From assembly GCF_014205015.1 (NCBI RefSeq), contig NZ_JACHMO010000001.1, positions 4,960,001 through 5,024,000 on the forward strand: 64,000 bases of DNA. Reading direction: 5' to 3'. Under the pieces are notes generated by a model, which worked only from the letters and a program-made list of their open reading frames with translations, made no database searches and was not told the DNA's origin. Source of the DNA: Saccharothrix ecbatanensis (lineage in GTDB: Bacteria > Actinomycetota > Actinomycetes > Mycobacteriales > Pseudonocardiaceae). Below are positions 63,547-64,000 of this stretch, in pieces; within the stretch, counting starts at the first letter, position 1, and each line of letters begins with the position of its first letter. A program made the position numbers and the translations under genes.

Positions 63547-64000
63547 GCGGAGTCTCCCAGCGCTTGCACCCACTGCTCGTACACGTCCTTGTCGTCGCCC
63601 CGGAACCCGGTGTCGAGCACCTTGTCCCCGAGCTGCCAGCGCACGACCAGCAGGCCGTCCGCCGTCATCACCTTGCCCGCGAGGCCTCGTGCCGTGCGGG
63701 CGCTCGTCACCTGCTCCACCGGGATCCACAGCGCGCTCGCGCCCGTCCGCTCGACCAGCACGCCGTTCTCGGTGAGCTTGAGCGTGGCCTCGGCGCGGTG
63801 GCCGATGTCGCCGACCGCGACCCGGTCCTGCCAGTCCTCGCCGATGGTGGTGCCGACGTAGACACCGGTCGTCTCCAGCATCGTCGCACCGGTCTCGGCG
63901 GGCGGCTGCGGGAACTCGGGCAGCACCTCGGCCTGGCGGCGGGCACGGCGCTGCCAGCCGCGCCACATGCCGTAGAGGCACAGCAGGAAGATGGCCAGCA
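63543..64000 (-). CDS. PH-like domain membrane protein upstream of carA, partial at the right edge
   Basis: About 152 C-terminal codons are visible; the start lies beyond 64000. The visible part begins in a transmembrane helix (LAIFLLCLYGMWRGWQRRA). A Pro-rich stretch and a beta-rich PH-like domain follow (GVYVGTTIGEDWQDRVAVGD, GVLVERTGASALWIPVEQV, TADGLLVVRWQLGD). Proteins of this layout precede carA in many actinobacteria. Its role is unknown. The stop overlaps the carA ATG, so it belongs to the pyrimidine operon. Confidence 0.8.

Overview
The window comes from a very high-GC actinobacterium, most likely a member of the Pseudonocardiaceae (Saccharothrix/Lentzea/Actinosynnema-like). The evidence is strong G/C preference at third codon positions, many GTG starts, RbpA, WhiA, mIHF, OpcA, a helicase-motif-poor PriA, and a gene order that (from memory) follows the Mycobacterium tuberculosis block Rv1383-Rv1451: carA-carB-pyrF-mihF-gmk-rpoZ-coaBC-metK ... 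priA ... fmt-rsmB-rpe-ribD-ribE-ribBA-ribH-PH ... uvrC-rapZ-yvcK-whiA ... gap-pgk-tpi-secG ... pgl-opcA-zwf-tal-tkt ... ctaB. Species assignment is inference.

Layout. 1-9.9 kb: a partial membrane gene, ctaB, then a tightly coupled pentose-phosphate operon (tkt-tal-pgi-zwf-opcA-pgl). 9.9-16.2 kb is an accessory block: an orphan histidine kinase, a small DUF397-like gene, remnants of what looks like a toxin/Imm1 immunity pair, a membrane Ser/Thr kinase with its partner membrane protein, and a Thr-rich secreted protein. 16.2-20 kb: rbpA, secG and lower glycolysis (tpiA-pgk-gap). 20-22.6 kb: a repeat array and an acyltransferase/SGNH gene. 22.6-27.5 kb: whiA-yvcK-rapZ-uvrC. 27.5-34.9 kb is a second accessory block: two Rieske lipoproteins, a hypothetical gene, an XRE regulator, a SLOG-like protein, a WYL regulator, a hypothetical gene and an M28 peptidase. 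35-39.7 kb: rpe plus the complete riboflavin operon. 39.9-43.7 kb: a degenerate SDR, a LuxR/LAL regulator and a flavoprotein. 43.8-46.9 kb: rsmB-fmt and def. 47-50.7 kb: an ECF sigma factor with a membrane partner, and gamma-glutamyltransferase. 50.7-54 kb: priA behind a promoter that carries a LexA-type SOS box, and a shrunken phospholipase C. 54.2-64 kb: metK-coaBC-rpoZ-gmk-mihF-pyrF-carB-carA.

The core genes supply pentose-phosphate flux and NADPH, lower glycolysis, riboflavin, pyrimidine, SAM and CoA synthesis, and start-codon processing (fmt/def).

Three patterns run across the window. (1) Short tandem arrays lie at gene ends, several with the stop codon inside the unit, and they cluster where accessory DNA interrupts the conserved gene order. 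(2) Several accessory genes look eroded by in-frame deletion or frameshift (phospholipase C, SDR, Imm1). (3) Rare TTA leucine codons turn up in regulators and in the two secreted/membrane genes but were not noticed in the core metabolic genes that were read. No tRNA, rRNA, CRISPR array, insertion sequence or intact prophage was seen.
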